A DNA stretch of 64,000 nt from Trifolium pratense (GCF_020283565.1 NC_060065.1:21676866-21740865); one strand, 5' to 3'; counted from the first letter of the stretch, positions 1-11,430 are shown. The notes: generated from the sequence alone by a model not told the origin. Translations and numbers: made by a program.

Positions 1-216
1 CCAAACACATTTACTTTTGATGGAACATCATTCACCCATAATTGATTTAAAGCATGCACAACATTCTCATCGATTAACGTTGATTCGACACAATATTTCA
101 TTTTTAATCGATAATAAAGTTAATGTATTTTATCTTTATTGGGTAGTTTTTGATCTAAAATAAGAATTTATTGATTTTAGTTCTACTATACAGAATCTAT
201 TCAAGTGTTATAGTAT

Positions 217-1140
217 GTGTTTGGTTGAGCGTTTTCGCTCTCCAAACATGAGTTTCAACATCCAAAAGCAAGTTTGTCATTTTCATATGATGTTTGGATA
301 TAATCAAAAGCAAATTCTGAAACGTGCTTCCACTGTCAAAACGTAAGTTTACTAGAAGCCACAAATCGTAGCTTATGAGTTAACTAAAAGCAATTCTGGA
401 GTTTGATTTTTTGCCGACATATATATTTACCTAATTACCCATGCTTCAAGTCAAGATCCAATTTTTTTTTTCCTCAAGCCTCAAATTTTTTTTTCTCTGA
501 AGCAGTTTCTCCTTATGTTTGCAAATTTGGAGGAAAAAAAAAGTGGGAGAAGAAGAATGAGAACACCCAATCTCCATGGAAGCTTCACAACAATGAGAAC
601 ACAGATGAAAAATTAAAAAAAAAATGGCAAACTAAAATCTGAATTTAAGGGAAGAATCAACAAAGTATTGTCATCCATGAAATTAAACAACTTGAGAGGG
701 GCGAGCATGGATGGCGAGCGTTAGAGATGAGGTGACAGTTTGCAAGACAACTTCCATTGAATAGTTAAGGGTCTAGAGTATTCTCCATTCTTCATGAAAT
801 GATAATTACCTTTTTATATTTTTTTTTATATAATTAATTAAATGAGGGGTTCTAGAGAATTCTTGTTTAATTTTTGAAAATTATTTTAATTTATGAGATA
901 TTATTTTTTACGGAATTGATGAGATATTATGAGAGATGAACAATTTGGTAATTTCACATCTAAAAGTACTTTTAATTTATATTATCCAAACAACTTCAAA
1001 CGTTGAGAATCACTTTCAACTTTTAAATTAATGTATCCAAACACAAATCAATTAATACTCAATTCACTTTTATCAAAATCAATTTTATCAAACTCAATTT
1101 TGTCAGAATCAATTCGTTTTACCGTCAAACCAAACACACA
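217..1140. repeat. degenerate MITE-like element with imperfect terminal inverted repeats
   Basis: The left edge gtgtttggttgagcgtt (from 217) is an imperfect inverted match of the right edge accgtcaaaccaaacacac (to about 1140). Just inside both ends lie further diverged inverted blocks built on tttgga / caaac motifs. No clean TSD could be read; a short atagt is shared by the two flanks. This looks like an old non-autonomous DNA transposon; the internal sequence is non-coding. Confidence 0.4.
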
Positions 1141-1896
1141 CATAGTTGTTTGAATTATCAAGGAATTGTAAAGTTGTTCTCTAATTTTTATAATTTTTTT
1201 TTAGAGACTTTTATATTTTTCTCCAATGCATTTCCTCTACTATGGACTAATGGATTAGCTTATGTCTTATGAGAGGTTTTTTCTTAGTAACTTAATTTTT
1301 TTTTCCTTTTCGAAGACTTAAAATCTTATAATCTTACTTCAATTTATTGTCTTACTCTTGAGCTGGCCCAATGTACGTCTATTTTTAATTTTTCATATTA
1401 TTGAGCTGCAATAATATATATATATATATATACCTCATATACGTGCTAAAAGTTCATAATGATATATACAACTAGGGTCTATTACATCCCATTATGGTAG
1501 ACACGTGAAAACAGAGAAATAACAAAGTTACATACTTTAGATCATTTCCTTTCTCTTTAATCTTTAGCCCTCCTACGCTCTGGTTTCTTGAAATGAATGG
1601 AACCTCTTTTTTATGCCTTTTGCTTTTACATGCTCCGTAACTGAAGGTGTCTTTCCCATACCCTTTTAATAAATCTTTGAGCACCAATAAAAGCCACATC
1701 TTTTGTTTTCCTTTTATGAGTGGATTAACATTCAGCTTTCTTTTGACACAACTGAATGACTTCCACAAAAATAACAATATGTCTTTATTTACAACTCCTA
1801 GTTTTTTGGAATATATATTACGAGGATTTAATTAAATATTTTTTTACATTGGTATATAAAAAAAAATTAAATAGTCTAGTTGCTTAAAAAAAGTCT

Positions 1897-2039
1897 TGCT
1901 AGCGAGTGCCTTCGGGGCACTCTTTAAGCATTCCATTAATAGAAACCTTTTATTCATAAAATTAAACACTTCAATAAAAATTTTATAAAAAACTTACTAT
2001 TTAAAGGCTTAAAGAGTGTCCCGAAGTATTATTTAGCAT
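1897..2039. repeat. small MITE, about 140 bp
   Basis: Inverted arms: ttcggggcactctttaagc (about 1911-1929) pairs with gcttaaagagtgtcccgaa (about 2008-2026), with a looser tgcta / tagca match at the outer ends. The centre is AT-rich. No unambiguous TSD was found, so the superfamily is left open. Confidence 0.55.
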
Positions 2040-2361
2040 TTCGCTAAAAAAGAAATTGACATATAAAATTTTGTTTTAAAAAACAAAAAATATAAAATTT
2101 TGTTTTATAAAAAAAAAAATTAACATTCTCATTGGTATTACTAATTCATGCATATAGATGGCATCACTCAGGAAATATGTTTCAAATTTCAATCACCATC
2201 CCTGACATTAACTGATTCTTAGTGGGATGTCTAGGGAATTTATGTGCCACCTATAGTAATGATAGCTATAAATGAAAATTTAGAAAATGGGGTTTTCTTA
2301 CCTTAATAGGTTGGGCAATACAAAATTGTGGGCATGTACGTCTTCCATATTTCCATAGTTA

Positions 2362-2563
2362 GGATTTCGATTCCCTGTTGTACAAAATGCACGTAGTTTC
2401 ACGCTGTACTGCATTTTGGCCGTCCGATCATGATTCAATGAATCAAATTTGTAGTGGTTGTTTTTTATTGTATTTAATCTAAATTTTTGGATCGTGATCA
2501 GACAGCCAAGATGCAGTACAACGTAAAACTGTGTGCTTTTTGTACGGCAGAAAATCCAAATCC
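2362..2563. mobile_element. Mutator-type MITE with about 85 bp terminal inverted repeats and 9 bp TSD
   Basis: The element starts ggatttcgattccctg and ends with an inverted copy (ccaaatcc at the right edge). The arms can be followed for about 85 bp through the motif tgtactgcat. Both sides carry the same 9 bp, ccatagtta (2353-2361 and 2564-2572). A 9 bp TSD is the hallmark of the Mutator superfamily. There is no coding capacity. It shares its GGATTT terminus with two more elements in this window (10390 and 52754). Confidence 0.85.
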
Positions 2564-2689
2564 CCATAGTTATATATCAATGACATTTGATTGACATGCA
2601 TTAAACCACATGGGGGTGTGCCTAAAATCAATCAATCATATTTTAATCTGAATGTTAGTCATGCCCTTGGAAGCAGGGTGTAACAAGTA

Positions 2690-2868
2690 ATAATGCAAAA
2701 TCTAAAAAGGTATAATATCTAATTGAAAGTTGACTCTAGATCAACCCTATAAAATTGGCTTGTAAATAAATGATTATCTTTACTTTATAAACTTTATATC
2801 AACATCACATTTATTGTGAGACTTCTTAACATATTTCCTCACGCTCAACACTATTGCGCTTGATGCAT

Positions 2869-2950
<82 letters not shown>

Positions 2951-3085
2951 GGTGGATGGACCGATAGTGGATAGCGGATTGTGCTCTGATACCATCTTAA
3001 AATTAAAAATTAGATTTAATTCATCTTACAAAACCGACTCGTAAGATTACCATGATTTTACATAATTTTACATACATAGAAAAAT
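2690..3085 (-). repeat. TRIM-like LTR element remnant interrupted by an (AT)n tract
   Basis: Read on the minus strand, there is a primer-binding-like tggtatcagagc (around 2980-2992) just after an LTR-like tract, and a purine-rich gcgtgaggaaat before a second LTR-like tract near 2830. The two outer tracts share a diverged motif of the type taagacggttttgt. No ORF is present. The layout LTR-PBS-short centre-PPT-LTR is that of a terminal-repeat retrotransposon in miniature, here decayed. Family assignment is inference; a second copy may lie at 55,560-55,800. Confidence 0.45.
2871..2947. repeat. (AT)n microsatellite, about 38 units
   Basis: An uninterrupted AT dinucleotide run lying inside the TRIM-like remnant. 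The apparent YIYIY reading frame across it is an artefact of the repeat. Confidence 0.95.
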
Positions 3086-3123
3086 AATAATGCAAAATTG
3101 TTTCACTCCATGCATATTTCAAA

Positions 3124-3648
3124 CAGGCCCGTTTTTGGGCCAGGGCAACCAGGCCACCAGCCCAGGGCCTCTAAGAAATTGGGGCCTCAATTTTTTTTAA
3201 GCCCATAATTAAAATTATTGCTTTAAGTATTTCTTCCGAAACCAGAAAACATGAATTGGCTATTGTCCATTGGTCAGTGGCTGCTTTAGTGTTTCCACCT
3301 GTGGCATTTTTTTATTTTATTTGAGGTCAATTCATAGTAAATATAATGACTATTTTTTTTTACAATTAATGGAAAATTGTTAGTTGTTATTTCTTTTTTA
3401 TTTGAGGTCAATTCATAGTAAATATAATGACTATTGTTTTTTTTTACAATTAATGGAAAATTGTTAGTTGTTAGTATATTACTACAATAAGTTAAACCCT
3501 AAACTCAACTAGCTTAATCAATTGAGTTGCTCATCCCATCCTATAATGACAATTTAAATATATAATGTTCTTTTTATAAACTTTTTTTTTTTTTTGAGTC
3601 CATTTTTATTATTAGTCCGGGGCCTCCAAATTGTCGGAGACGGCCCTG
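3124..3648. mobile_element. non-autonomous hAT-type element, 525 bp, with perfect 8 bp TSD
   Basis: Ends caggcccgt ... acggccctg form short imperfect terminal inverted repeats, with extra ggcc-rich inverted matches just inside. The 8 bp atttcaaa is present on both sides (3116-3123 and 3649-3656), as expected for hAT insertion. Inside there is an 81 bp tandem duplication (ttgaggtcaattcatag at about 3321 and again at about 3402). No transposase is encoded. Confidence 0.85.
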
Positions 3649-3656
3649 ATTTCAAA

Positions 3657-4730
3657 GGTAGTATAATATTTAAAAAAAGCAGCTAGTAAGTATTTTTGGG
3701 GTTATTCTCTTTGTTGTTGATAGAAAAACATGTCCCTACTTTAATATGGTGACAGATGCTTGTGTGCCTTAATATCTAGGTAGATGGACTTTGCTCTCCA
3801 TTTGCATGGGAGCCTGTATCGAGGTTGCAGTTTCGTTTTTTGTAGTAGTGAATGTAGTTGTCAAATTTTAACAATAGATTGCTTTTTAGAGAATGTATTT
3901 GAGATTTAAAGGAAAGAGAAAAGGGAAAGCTTTGAAGGGTGGGAATTTGGATTTGATGAATTAACTAATTGGGTCATACAGGCAGAGTTATTCGTCATTT
4001 GTCATAACTGTTTGATTTAAAATTAATGTATGAGATTCTACACAGTTCATTTTATTATTAATATGAAATATGAACCGTCTAATTTCGAATAAATAATTGT
4101 GATTTAATCAGAGAATAACTATGTTCTTTATTTAATACGGACAATCTGCATCTAGTTAGACACTACACTAACTGATGAAGCGGTGGAAAATTTCTTACAA
4201 TCCGTTTGGAAGGAAATTTTTGTGGATTTAATTTCTATCGAAAAAGTTTCGGAGCTAGGTTTGGGGTTTTATATATATTTTTTCTATATTTATTTAAGAT
4301 TTAAAAAAAAAAAAACCCAACCCTAGCTTCATTCATTTTTATTAGAAATCTTTTACAAGTGGTTTAATTTAAAAATGAAAAATAAGTTTGCTCATCCACT
4401 CCCCTTCTAATTCCCCCTCCAAAACATATGTACCTGTCCTTAGTGAGACTGTTATAAGGAGAAAGCAATAATTTTGAAATTGATTCAAAGCCTTTCTCCC
4501 TCTCCAAATTTGCAAACAACTCCTAAGCTAAATATAAATTAGAATTTGATAAAATATATAAATTAGAATAAATAAAATACAATAACTTAAATACATATTT
4601 TTAATGTATTAATTTTGCTTCAGTGATGATTTTGATCATCTCATTTTTTTAAACTTTTTTTTTTGGATACGATCATCTCATTTTTAAACGCACAATTTTA
4701 GTCCACAAGTATTAAAAAAAATTGACTTTC
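3657..4730. other. intergenic DNA, nothing recognised
   Basis: AT-rich with many A or T runs. No ORF with a recognisable domain. A short duplicated gatcatctcattttt occurs near 4633 and 4672. Confidence 0.5.
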
Positions 4731-4734
4731 ACTA

Positions 4735-4872
4735 TCAGTTTAATCTGATTCAGAGATCTGTTATGGCATCAAGTGGTTCCAGCCCTTTTCCGGTCGTAAT
4801 TGCGAGGGATCGAACCGTTGTTTTCCTTACCAAATTCAGTGTAAATCAGCACTGAACTAACTAACGATCAAT
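4735..4872 (-). repeat. tRNA-derived SINE (minus strand)
   Basis: On the minus strand an A-box-like tagttcagtgctg is followed about 45 bp later by a B box ggttcgatccc, the internal RNA polymerase III promoter of tRNA-derived SINEs. The head is followed by an unrelated body and a T-rich tail (AAAAAAAA on the plus strand near 4712). It does not fold as a complete tRNA, so it is not called a tRNA gene. No clear TSD was found. Confidence 0.6.
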
Positions 4873-5149
4873 CGTATTCAAAATTTAATTATGAGATTTT
4901 ACTACCTATCTATATATTTGGATCTGATTATTTATTAGTATATGACAAATGAGATATTTATGTAGCAACTGAGTTGATGACCGGGAAATAAATTATTAAC
5001 TGAGAATTCATTTAGAAAATGTCTTGCATCAAAATAGATTTTATTTAAAATTGTACCCAAAAAAAAAAAGATTTTATTTAAAATATTGTTTTTGCTATAT
5101 AAACTAGCTAGTTTATATTTTGATGAAATTAAAAAATGTTGTTAAGTAT

Positions 5150-5690
5150 GATCATTATGTCTCGCCTTCAAGCACAGACCGGTGAGAAAGTCTCGTATAG
5201 AATGGTAAAAATGTAATGTAGATACGTTGTTTTTTGTTGACTCGGGAAGGACAGCGATGAGTGCATGTTTCCGTAATAGCTTCGGTGAGTTTACTGCTGG
5301 ATTCACACAATGGCACCAGCTGGTTTTACCAACAGAGGAAGGTAACGCAGGAGCTAGCATTATTGCAAGCGATGAATGAAGCTAAGCATAGAGGTTTTGA
5401 GTGAGTCCAATTCGAAAGTGATTCTCAAGTATTAGTTGAAGTAATTCGTACAAAGCGGCGTGGTAATTTAGAGTTTCTTTCAATCGTTAATGATATTATT
5501 CTTATTATGTTATTCGGTGTAAACTTTGAAATCAAGTTTGTTAGAAAATAAGTGAATTTGGTTGTTCATACGCTAGCTAGGGCGGCCAATTCTTAGACTA
5601 GTTTCCATAGATTTTAAAGTATTCTTTCATGTATTGAACTTTTGGTGATTAATGACACTTATTAAGCTTGTTTGGTTAAAAAAATATATA
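5150..5690 (+). pseudogene. 5'-truncated LINE with RNase H domain remnant and 11 bp TSD
   Basis: The plus strand reads, through frameshifts and stops, as the RNase H (RVT_3) domain found at the C terminus of plant L1-type ORF2: CFRNSFGEFTAGFTQW near 5263-5310, then VQFESDSQVLVEVI near 5407-5448, then an alanine-rich end near 5570. The 3' end runs into an A-rich tail (5678-5690). The insertion is bounded by ttgttaagtat at 5139-5149 and again at 5691-5701, a typical target-primed reverse-transcription duplication. It is an inactive fragment. Confidence 0.8.
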
Positions 5691-5701
5691 TTGTTAAGTA
5701 T

Positions 5702-6490
5702 CGTAAAAACAATAGTGTTGAGCAATAATTCACGTAGGCAATGTCCCTCACTTCTGATCTAAGTTGCCACGTAATAATCTCATTTGTTACAGCAAAGTAA
5801 TTTCAATCACAAAAAAATGTTACGCAAAAGATTCACTTATGCGCAATGTCACTCCCAATGCAAATATTACCTTGCTTTTGTAAAAAAAAAAAATGTTGCC
5901 CTAACGTCATGGATGCTTCCTTTTTTTTTTATTAACAAAATATGTTTATTATAAGTAGTACAAAAGATACTCAATCCCTTACAAGTCATCGTGTAGCAAT
6001 CTTATTATTAGGATGATCCACAATTTTAGATTGTAATGTGTGACTTTCATCAGCTCAAAAATTTTGAGGAGCATTAATATCTAAAAAACATAAACAACTT
6101 AAGAATATAAAATTGTCTTAGTAAAAATAAATTTCACTTTTTAGAAGATGATGGACATATAAGATCTTGAAATTTCACGTATATGTTCACATCCTAAATG
6201 ACGAATGGTGTTTATGTTCTAAAAGGTGAATATGTAAAATCTCAGATATTATATATTTTCAACGCTCACTTTAAAGAATACAAGGTAGGTATTTTTAGAA
6301 AACAAAACTGGATGAAGCAAAAAGAAAAGTCCATATTTAAGAGGCCCAAAAATCTAAAGACAAAGAGGACCGATATGGCCTGGATTCCAAATTAGATAGC
6401 ACTCAAATTAACAAAAGAGATTTACTTTTCTCACCTCCCGTTACTCGCACGCTCTATAAGTTTTTTTTAAGTAGAGGACATGAAAAAAGT
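5702..6490. other. intergenic DNA, nothing recognised
   Basis: AT-rich, with poly(A)/poly(T) runs. The short reading frame at 6198-6395 has no recognisable domain and no context. Confidence 0.5.
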
Positions 6491-6494
6491 GAGT

Positions 6495-6990
6495 AATTTT
6501 TGAGTTAAAAATACCCTACCAAAATTTTTATAACATCTGCTATTTATAAAAATCTTGGCAGGGTGTTTTTAACTCAAAAAAATCTCATTTTTATAACGTT
6601 CGATACTTAAGTATCGGACAGAATCCTGAAAGCAATGAAAATCTCACATTTGAAGTACAACTTTCATAAAAAGTCTCACATACAACTTTCATATATAAAG
6701 CAAAAAACCTCATACAATTTTCATAAAAAGTCTCACATTTGAAGTACAATTTTCATATATAAAATAAAAAGTCTCACATTTGAAGTACAACTTTCATATA
6801 TAAAGCAAAAAGTCTCACATTTGAAGTACAACTTTCATATAGTTAAAATATTACAAAAGTTATAAAAATGAGAAAATTTTAAAACATTTGCTACTTGAGT
6901 AGCGGACGTTATAAAAATCTCGGTAGGGTGTGAGATCTCAACAGGTTCAAAAATTAAGGAATTTTAACACGTCTGCCACTTAAATGTCGG
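6495..6990. repeat. hairpin plus short tandem array
   Basis: A long hairpin is formed by tgagttaaaaataccctacc (6501-6520) and its imperfect inverted copy ending aactcaaa (to about 6578), with a loop of about 12 bp. It is followed by five irregular copies, of variable spacing, of a unit containing tctcacatttgaagtacaac (about 6643-6842). A second related pair (gtatcggacag, gtagcggacgtt) flanks the array. No TSD was identified. Probably a decayed MITE with internal amplification. Confidence 0.55.
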
Positions 6991-6999
6991 ACAGTATTT

Positions 7000-7456
7000 C
7001 GTGACCTAATTAACATACAGAGGTAGTATGGTAATTTCGTAGGGCGCGCCCTAAAATTAGTAGGGTAACAAAAGTAATTCTCAATACAAAAGTGGTATTT
7101 TGATGCATTAGTCTTTTTCCTTTTTTTTGTAAAAATAACAAAGGAGTAATTACCAAAAAATAAAATCAACAAAACTATTCTAAACTAGGTCTAAGTCTAA
7201 TTTGGCATCGAGCTCGGCCCAACCACATGTTGGCCCAACGCCTCGCACCCTTGCCCAACAGCCACAAAAGTCGGCACTTTTTGTAACGTTTGATATCAAA
7301 ATGATTGACATTTACTTCCAATCATGGATTTTCAATTGTTATTCCGACAACCATCAACGTCGAGGCCGCCAGAATTGCCCTTATATTGATGGTTTTGGCT
7401 CCGCGTTAGACACTGTATATTTCATGCAGAAGGGCCCGGTAATTCACTTCTTGCTC
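7000..7456. other. intergenic DNA, nothing recognised
   Basis: Contains an 85-codon open frame at 7202-7459 with no domain I recognise and low plausibility. Base composition is more GC-rich than the flanks between 7205 and 7440, which could mean a captured or older coding fragment, but there is no positive evidence. Confidence 0.35.
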
Positions 7457-7554
7457 TAAAATCACTTCACCCAAATATACTAATTAACTTGGGAGTGAGA
7501 GTGCCTAAAATCACTTCACGCAAATATACTAATTAACTTGGGAGTCAGAATGCC
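7457..7554. repeat. 49 bp tandem duplication
   Basis: Two adjacent copies of a 49 bp unit starting taaaatcacttcac (7457 and 7506), differing at a few positions. Confidence 0.85.
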
Positions 7555-7612
7555 TGCAGGTATAAATCCCCTCACCACTACCACGCTGAAGAGGAACTTC
7601 ACCGACCACGTC

Positions 7613-9151
7613 CACTACAACAAATACGGCAGTTGTATTTGCTAATTGTGGCGGTTAAAACCGTTGCTAAAAGGCTTTTGCTGCTGCAATTTTAAACGTC
7701 GTATCGCGGCGGTTACACTACAAGAAAAACGCAATTTATTGGCGGCCAAAAACCGCCAGAAACAAGGAAAAACCGCCAGAAACAGCTAAATTAGTGGCGG
7801 TTTACTGGCGGCCATGATGCGCCAGTAATTAAGGCGACGGTAACATTACTGGCGGCCAAAGCCGTCGAAAACAGAGCTGACGAGACTTACTGGCGGCCCA
7901 GACCGCCACTAAGTAACAACGGTCAATTCAATTGCGTCAGAGCTACTAGCGGCTAGGACCGCCACTAAATTTGCCCAGATTTTGACCATTTAGCGACGGT
8001 TTGGACCGCCACTACAGCCTTTTCAAAATTTTTTAAAAAAACGTTTTTAATTAATTATTTTGTTTTAAAAAAACCGTTTTTTAAAATATTAATTGCTTTA
8101 AAAAAACATTTTAATTTATTTAAATATAAAATTTAATAATTAATTATTTTGTTTTAAAAAAACATTTTTTTAAATATTAATTGCTTTAAAAAAACATTTT
8201 AATTTATTTAAATATAAAATTTAATATTTTTAATAATTTTATTTATATTTATTTTAAAAAAACTTTTTTTATTTAATATAAAAATAAGACAGAATTATTT
8301 AAAATGAAGAAATTTTAGATAGAGAAATACTTACCAAAATGAAGAAAAACAAGAGTGAAATGATAAAAAGTTGAAGAATTTTTAGAGTTAAGAATTTTTA
8401 GAGAGATGTTGGAGAAATTTTAGATAGAGAAAGGATTGTAGGAAATGAGAGTTGTGAAGTGAAGGAAGATATATATAGAGGGGGATAAAATTCGTGGAAA
8501 TCTGTTCTTGGAGCTTATTGGCGGTCAAAGCCGCCACTAAGCCCCAACGGTTATATTTTTTTTCAATTTCCAACCACTTTGCGGCGGCCCAGGCCGCCAT
8601 TAATGTCTGGGCGTGTTTCAAGAATATTACCGGCGGTCAAAACCGCCACTAAGTCCTCCAACGGCTACTTTTTTAAATTACCAACACTTTGTGGCGGCCT
8701 AGGCCGCCAGTAAGGTCTGAGGCGCCAGTTTTTTTTTTTTTTTTTAATATTCTTGGTTAGTTAGTGGCGGCCTGGACCGCCGGTAATGTCCAAGACAATT
8801 ACTGACGGCCAGGACCGCCAATAAATTCAAATTTTCGTAATTAAATATTATTTGATAAGTTTGTGGCGGTTTTGATTAATTATTGGGGGCTTAGGCCGCC
8901 AGTAAGCTATTGAGGGCCAAAACCGCCAGTAAATTTCGCCGGTAAATGAGTATTTTCTTGTAGTGTTAGAACCAAGCGCTGGAATAGGCGCTAGAAGAGT
9001 ATTTTGCGACGGTTTCTGCGGCAGTTTATATTTAGCGGCGGGTTGTAGCGACCGCAATTAGCATTACAACCGCCGCAATTATTTTATTAATTGTGGCGGT
9101 TCAAATAACTCCTACAATAAGGGTTGCTGCCATTAGACACTTTTTATAGTG
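7613..9151. mobile_element. outer CACTA (En/Spm-type) non-autonomous element with 3 bp TSD gtc
   Basis: Begins cactacaac at 7613 and ends ttatagtg at 9151 (inverted CACTA termini). The 3 bp gtc precedes and follows it (7610-7612, 9152-9154). The subterminal parts carry inverted gcggtt / aaccgc motifs (for example attgtggcggttaaaaccg). There is no coding sequence. The element is split by the younger CACTA element at 7716-8965; without it, the outer element is only about 286 bp, a CACTA MITE. Confidence 0.8.
7716..8965. mobile_element. inner CACTA non-autonomous element, 1250 bp, with TSD tta and dense subterminal repeats
   Basis: Perfect 13 bp terminal inverted repeats cactacaagaaaa / ttttcttgtagtg and a 3 bp TSD tta (7713-7715, 8966-8968). 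Both subterminal regions carry many copies, in both orientations, of a motif like ttactggcggcc ... accgccactaa, probably transposase-binding sites in this superfamily. The centre (8010-8400) is AT-rich and holds an 89 bp tandem repeat (units from about 8052 and 8141). No transposase is encoded. Confidence 0.9.
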
Positions 9152-9154
9152 GTC

Positions 9155-10295
9155 CGTTCTGATCAGGTCAGATCAGAAACTATATAGGGTGAGCATAAAC
9201 CGAATCACTTGTAAAAAACTGATCGACCCATTCGAGTACTGGAGGTCAGATCGGTCGGTTAAATTATTTCGGGTGTATGGTAAATTTGAGATTTAAAATA
9301 TAGTTTGACTTAATTACAATTTTAATTTTTTTAGATTAGATATCAAAATTGTATGAAAAGTTGTCCTTTAAATATCAATTGTGGGAATTAAGTCCCCAAA
9401 TATACATCTATTTACAAAAAAAAAATAAAAATCAACTATCAACAAATCATCAAATGTAATGTCATTACATGACACACGCGGATTTTAGTTGTCACTATGT
9501 TATCTATCTTGGCAATGTAGACAGCGGTGGATGCAAAGCACAAGCCATTGGGGACTCAAGCCCCTAATAACAAATATTTTTTCGTTAATACTAATAATAT
9601 TATTATTTTAAGCTCCCATGACTAGGTCTATTATCTTTTTATTTTTTAACTTTTCACTATTTAACTTTTCAATTTTCACACACTTTCTTTCTTATTTTTC
9701 TTCTCTCATAAGTCATAATTCATCAAAGCATCAAATTTTCTCTCCCAATCATTTGTTATCTCTTTCTCTTGCTTTTACTTCTTTTGAATGATCATTTAGT
9801 TGCATATATAAAGAAAGTGACAAATTTTATAATGTTGGTAGTAAAAATATCATCGAACATTTTTAGAATATGAAACCTCGTTGAAAATAATGGTAATTTA
9901 TATAAGTTTTATGTATTTAGTTTTTTCATTATCACTATTTAGTTTTATGTATTTAGTTTGTTATGTATACCTTTATATACTCACATTTCTGGTCCTACCA
10001 CGAAAATTTCTGAATCCGCCCACGTAGATGTCTAGCAAAAGTTTCATCTTCATGTGCTGCGTATGTGAGGTGTCTCCTTGTCTTGCCATGTCTACATGCC
10101 ATGTTGGATCTACTCAACAAAAACTCATACTCAATTTGTGCACTTTGAGAACTTAGGAGACCGTATTTAAAAATTTAGAAGTTGAAAATTTTGGTGAAAA
10201 ATTGTAGTAAGATTCAGTTTATGAAAACTTTAAATAAACCATGAGAATTTTACAGTTTTGAATAACTTGGGCTCATTGGCAAAAATGTGTATATA
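9155..10295. other. intergenic DNA with a doubtful hAT-like relic
   Basis: Non-coding and AT-rich. Between about 9530 and 10018 the edges gcggtggatgca and tgaatccgccc are weakly inverted, and both flanks contain gtaga; this may be a decayed hAT-type element, but the TSD does not align cleanly. Confidence 0.35.
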
Positions 10296-10325
10296 CTAGT
10301 GTAAGACCCGTGCTCATGCACACGG
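10296..10325 (-). repeat. possible Helitron 3' terminus (minus strand)
   Basis: On the minus strand a short hairpin (ccgtg ... cacgg, 10308-10325) is followed within about 12 nt by a terminal CTAG and then T, the arrangement expected at Helitron 3' ends (hairpin then CTRR). The matching 5' TC end could not be located, so this is tentative. Confidence 0.4.
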
Positions 10326-10326
10326 A

Positions 10327-10327
<1 letters not shown>

Positions 10328-10389
<62 letters not shown>
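10328..10389. repeat. (ATT)n microsatellite
   Basis: About 20 ATT units. The run resumes at 10574 after the inserted MITE, which shows that the MITE landed inside the microsatellite. Confidence 0.95.
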
Positions 10390-10573
10390 GGATTTAATTT
10401 AGATACACCGACGGTTTAAAATAATTTTACACCGTCTAGAAATACCAATCATGTTTTCCGTCACATCACTCCACTTCACCCCACTTTCTTGATATGACAT
10501 GGCAAAATGGTGGTTGTTTATTGGACGATCGTGTAAAACTATTTTACACCGTCGGTGCATATCAATTAAACTC
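10390..10573. mobile_element. Mutator-type MITE, 184 bp, inserted in an ATT microsatellite
   Basis: Termini ggatttaattt ... caattaaactc with inverted arms carrying caccgacggt and ttttacac. The flanks both read tattattat (10381-10389, 10574-10582). This is compatible with a 9 bp Mutator-type TSD, though the repeat context makes the duplication less conclusive here than for its relatives at 2362 and 52754. Confidence 0.75.
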
Positions 10574-10582
10574 TATTATTAT

Positions 10583-11425
10583 TATTATATATTAAAATAT
10601 AATAATTTGATTATGAAGCATAAAAATTAATAATAATGTAAAGAAAATGTCATTTGTCATAATATTTTAATGTGCCGATGCAAACCAAAAACAAAGATAT
10701 ATAAAAAGGAGATTAGTGATTGTGTGTGTCTAATGGTGAAGGGAAGTAAGAAAAAAGGAAAAAGATTGGGAAAAAAAAATGAAAGAATCGCCGGTCCATT
10801 TGAATTTACATGGGATCTGTTTGTAAAAAAAATAAAAAATTATTTATGAGATCTAAGCAAAAGAGATCATCATTTTCAGGTTTAAGAAATTAATGCAAAG
10901 CAAAGATAATGATAAAAAAAAAATGAAGATTGACCATTGAGTTCTTGTCTACATTTGCTATCATTAGTCTTGATGTGTAAAAATTTAGGCAATCCTTTGG
11001 TATTTATAGACAAAGGATTTGAGAAGAGAAATTTAAGATAAGATTTGGTTATAGGTTTGTGTAAGACTTTGGTGTAAAGTTTGAGAGCTTTTAAAATGAA
11101 ATGTAAGCAATAATGTAACGGTTTACAAACTAAAAGAAAATAAAAAAATAAAAAAAATAAAACAGATATATATTCCTTTTATATTCTCATTTGTTAGCTT
11201 AGGAATATATGCTTCCATAAATCATGGGATATATATATTCCTTTTTTCAAAACTTTATGTTGGATTTTACTTTAAAATGATATTCATTTTCTTGCTTGCA
11301 TTGGATGCATGCCGACACCATTTGTCTTTTTACAATTAAATTTATTACAATAATACAAAATATGTTTTGCAAGTCATATGCAACGCAAATTTTACACCCA
11401 AGTCTCACACAAATACATTTAATAA
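10583..11425. other. intergenic DNA, nothing recognised
   Basis: AT-rich, with repeated tatatattcctttt tracts near 11170 and 11230. No coding signal. Confidence 0.5.
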
Positions 11426-11430
11426 AATCT

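Larger units (their letters stand above)
1..2352. other. AT-rich intergenic DNA
   Basis: No coding signal: the reading frames here are short, low in complexity and without recognisable domains. The stretch holds the two MITE-like repeats listed separately and an (AT)n run near 1413-1431. Nothing else was seen. Confidence 0.6.

Noticed and set aside
2780..2995. 71-codon frame rich in Tyr-Ile
   Set aside because: It is the translation of an (AT)n microsatellite.
4735..4872. Possible tRNA gene (A and B boxes)
   Set aside because: No cloverleaf or acceptor stem; A-B box spacing followed by an unrelated body and tail fits a SINE. The same holds for 51607 and 62805.
6640..6842. CRISPR-like regularly spaced repeats
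   Set aside because: Units are adjacent and irregular with no unique spacers, and the genome is a plant nuclear genome.
9527..10018. A complete hAT element with gcggtggat / atccgccc ends
   Set aside because: End matches are weak and the flanks align only as gtaga with mismatches; kept only as a doubtful relic.
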